NCBI GenBank assembly: GCA_030636065.1
Contig: DAOVXR010000124.1
Coordinates: forward strand, 1-5,911
Origin: Sedimentisphaerales bacterium
GTDB lineage: Bacteria > Planctomycetota > Phycisphaerae > Sedimentisphaerales > SM23-30
Direction: 5' to 3'
Length of the DNA: 5,911 bases
Shown here: in pieces, positions 4,620 to 5,911 of the stretch
Position numbering within the stretch: the first letter of the stretch is position 1
Layout: every line of letters starts with the position of its first letter
Made by a program: the position numbers and the translations under genes
Notes under the pieces: model-generated
What the model saw: only the letters and a program-made list of their open reading frames with translations
Told to the model about the DNA's origin: nothing
Database searches by the model: none

Positions 4620-5742
4620 TTATTTGGAATGAATATATAGTCTTGGCTGCGGCATTAACAATGGATGTTGCCTGGCAAAAACATCCCCACCAAACAGTGT
4701 TCTTATAACGATCGCCTCAACTGGGCAATCCGGCTTGACCTGTTGACAATGCCGGTTGATTTGAGTCAACGAGCTTATCCATTCACCTTGTTCACTTGCC
4801 ATGCCGGCGAAATCATCAAATTTGGCGTCAAGGCTTTCCATATCAGAACATATACCCCAACGTACCAACGGAACTGTTTCACATATCGTATCTGTGAAAA
4901 TTATCGTATCAGCCTGTTTTTCCGCTGCTGACGCAACCGCGGTAAGATAGGAACCAAGATACTTTTTTATTCGCCACATATAAGCCTGCAAGGTCTCATT
5001 CATTTTTGTTTCATCACCTTGCCTTGATATTGTTTCTACAACATCCCTGACATCACCGGTGCTGCCGGATATTCCCAGAACTCCACTTTGTTTGTTAAGC
5101 AGTTTTTCCACAGACTGCCAATGGCCGACATTTTTTGCCACAAGCTGCATAACCACCGAGGCATCCAGATCGCCGCATCTTGTACTCATAATCAATCCCT
5201 GTAGTGGTGAATGGCCCATAGTATTATCTATGCTTTTGCCGTTCACTATTGCGCAAAGGCTGGCGCCGCCGCTGCCCAGATGGCAACTCACCGCATTGAG
5301 TCTTTCTGTCGGAATGTTCAGGAATTTGGCGGCTTCACCTGCTACATATTGGTGGCTGGTTCCATGAAATCCGTATTTGCGAATGCCCAACTCATTCCGG
5401 ATATACTCAGGTAACGCGTATGTTCGTGCGTATCCAGGAATTGTAGAATGGTATGCAGTATCAAATACTAACACCTGCGACAAATCGGGATAAAGCCTGC
5501 GACAGGCATCAACAAGCGTGATTGCCGGCGGATTGTGCAAGGGGGCAAGTACTTTGGTGGTTTGCAGCTCTTCGAAAACCTTTTCATTCACAACGGTATG
5601 ATTATTGAATATCGCTCCGCCATGTACCAGCCTGTGCCCCACCACGTTGGGCTTCACCGCCGGCCAACTCAATGCTGTCAGGCATATTAATCAGTTTGTA
5701 TTTCAAAGATGAACTGCCGCAATTAAATACTAATACATTCAT
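4620..5742 (-). pseudogene. ackA: Acetate kinase, disrupted by an internal deletion and frameshift
   Basis: Acetate kinase interconverts acetyl phosphate plus ADP with acetate plus ATP. The true start is ATG 5742-5740 with AGGA nine bases upstream; it reads MNVLVFNCGSSSLK, the phosphate-binding strand with N7, and stays family-like to GGEAQR at 5644. The family-like sequence then continues in another frame from NVVGHRLVHGG (about 5648) to the TAA at 4622-4620. About 50 residues that normally separate these two motifs are missing. In the downstream frame the key residues are present: the R of GHRLVHGG, the H of PLHNP, the D of FDTAYH, GFHGTSH, and the R of STRCGD. Departures: CHLGSGGAS replaces the usual HLGNG, TICET stands where GIGEN is common, and the C-terminal TNEE is TLFGGD. 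Some of these may be subfamily traits. The TTG at 5672 that opens the long downstream frame is an artefact. No pta lies beside it in the window. Confidence 0.85.
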
Positions 5743-5769
5743 ATCGCAAATTCCTGGCTCTGTTTAGTT

Positions 5770-5801
5770 AAGTAGGGTGCGATGTATCGCACCATTTTTT
5801 T
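5770..5801 (+). repeat. Hairpin cassette, AAGTAGGG...CCATTT frame, stem GGTGCGA, with T7
   Basis: GGTGCGA (5776-5782), loop TGTA, TCGCACC (5787-5793), then A and seven T (5795-5801). It differs from the 1508 copy only in the loop and the longer T run. Its shape is that of a plus-strand intrinsic terminator. It lies about 30 bases upstream of the ackA start on the opposite strand, so it could shield ackA from transcription coming the other way, or form the 5' boundary of its leader. Confidence 0.8.
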
Positions 5802-5803
5802 GC

Positions 5804-5877
5804 TAACCGTTCACGGGTTCTCAAGTAGGGCGGGCCATGCCCGCCATTTACTATTTATGTAACCGTTCACAGGTTCT
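5804..5877. repeat. Direct repeat TAACCGTTCACRGGTTCT flanking a hairpin cassette
   Basis: Two 18-base copies at 5804-5821 (R is G) and 5860-5877 (R is A), in the same orientation, bracket the cassette at 5823-5849. Each carries a weak dyad of AACC against GGTT around GTTCACR. The core GTAACCGTTCACA of the second copy also occurs, inverted, at 2901-2913 next to the cyclase promoter. Confidence 0.8.
5823..5849. repeat. Hairpin cassette, AAGTAGG...CCATTT frame, stem GGCGGGC
   Basis: GGCGGGC (5829-5835), loop CAT, GCCCGCC (5839-5845), followed by ATTT. The 7-bp GC stem is perfect. This is the intact counterpart of the degenerate cassette at 1589-1615. Confidence 0.85.
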
Positions 5878-5880
5878 TAC

Positions 5881-5903
5881 TAACCCCCGATGTAAAGCAT
5901 GTC
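5881..5903. repeat. CGATGT-AAA-CATGTCC motif, second copy
   Basis: TAACCCCCGATGTAAAGCAT plus GTCC here parallels TAAACCCTCGATGTTAAACA plus TGTCC at 1538-1562. Each holds an ATGT...ACAT-like dyad. In both islands this motif stands beside the AAGTAGG cassettes, so the islands share a module order and not just single hairpins. Confidence 0.65.
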
Positions 5904-5911
5904 CCAGCGAA

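Noticed and set aside
5673..5702. TTG at 5672 as the true acetate kinase start
   Set aside because: The residues it gives before VVGHR (MSWPAVKP) come from the wrong frame of the ELAGGEA segment, and the canonical N-terminus lies upstream at 5742.

Overview
The window looks like a chromosomal stretch from an uncultured, probably anaerobic or fermentative Gram-negative bacterium. It is repeat-rich, with four recognisable protein genes spread among unusually long non-coding stretches. The intergenic sequence has a style I associate, from memory only, with sediment Planctomycetota (Phycisphaerae-like) and some Desulfobacterota assemblies: TTCTGAA heptamer runs, CTTCT runs, 'TTTGCGTGAAAT' tracts and short hairpins with three- or four-base loops. 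The taxonomic guess is therefore weak.

Layout. Positions 1-56 may hold the first codons of a leftward gene that runs off the edge. Positions 57-217 are repeat, ending in a CTTCT array and a TTCTGAR array that touch the next stop codon. Positions 218-1412 (minus) hold a two-gene unit: a YciA-like acyl-CoA thioesterase followed 34 bases later by a YycJ/WalJ-type metallo-beta-lactamase-fold hydrolase. Positions 1413-2992 hold no convincing protein gene. This stretch carries a hairpin-cassette island (1473-1755), degenerate T-rich boilerplate (1760-2125), a candidate structured RNA behind a TTGACA promoter (2209-2412), and a strong minus-strand terminator with no obvious gene (2463-2498). The promoter-like region of the next gene follows at 2849-2910. 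Positions 3014-3973 (plus) encode a soluble PAS-GGDEF diguanylate cyclase with an intact catalytic motif and an intact inhibitory site. Positions 4130-4279 (plus) hold a short ORF that may be the head of a dead IS1380-type transposase, followed by more boilerplate. Positions 4620-5742 (minus) are an acetate kinase gene, ackA, broken by an internal deletion and frameshift near 5644-5652. Positions 5765-5911 hold a second hairpin-cassette island of the same kind as the left one.

How the parts relate. The thioesterase and hydrolase pair is the only likely operon. The cyclase appears to stand alone as a sensor that makes cyclic di-GMP. AckA would convert acetyl phosphate to acetate with ATP formation, but as read here it cannot be made as one chain. 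The most noteworthy non-protein signal is the set of hairpin cassettes: their outer flanks are conserved while the stems inside differ yet stay self-complementary, and they recur in the same orientation on both sides of the window.
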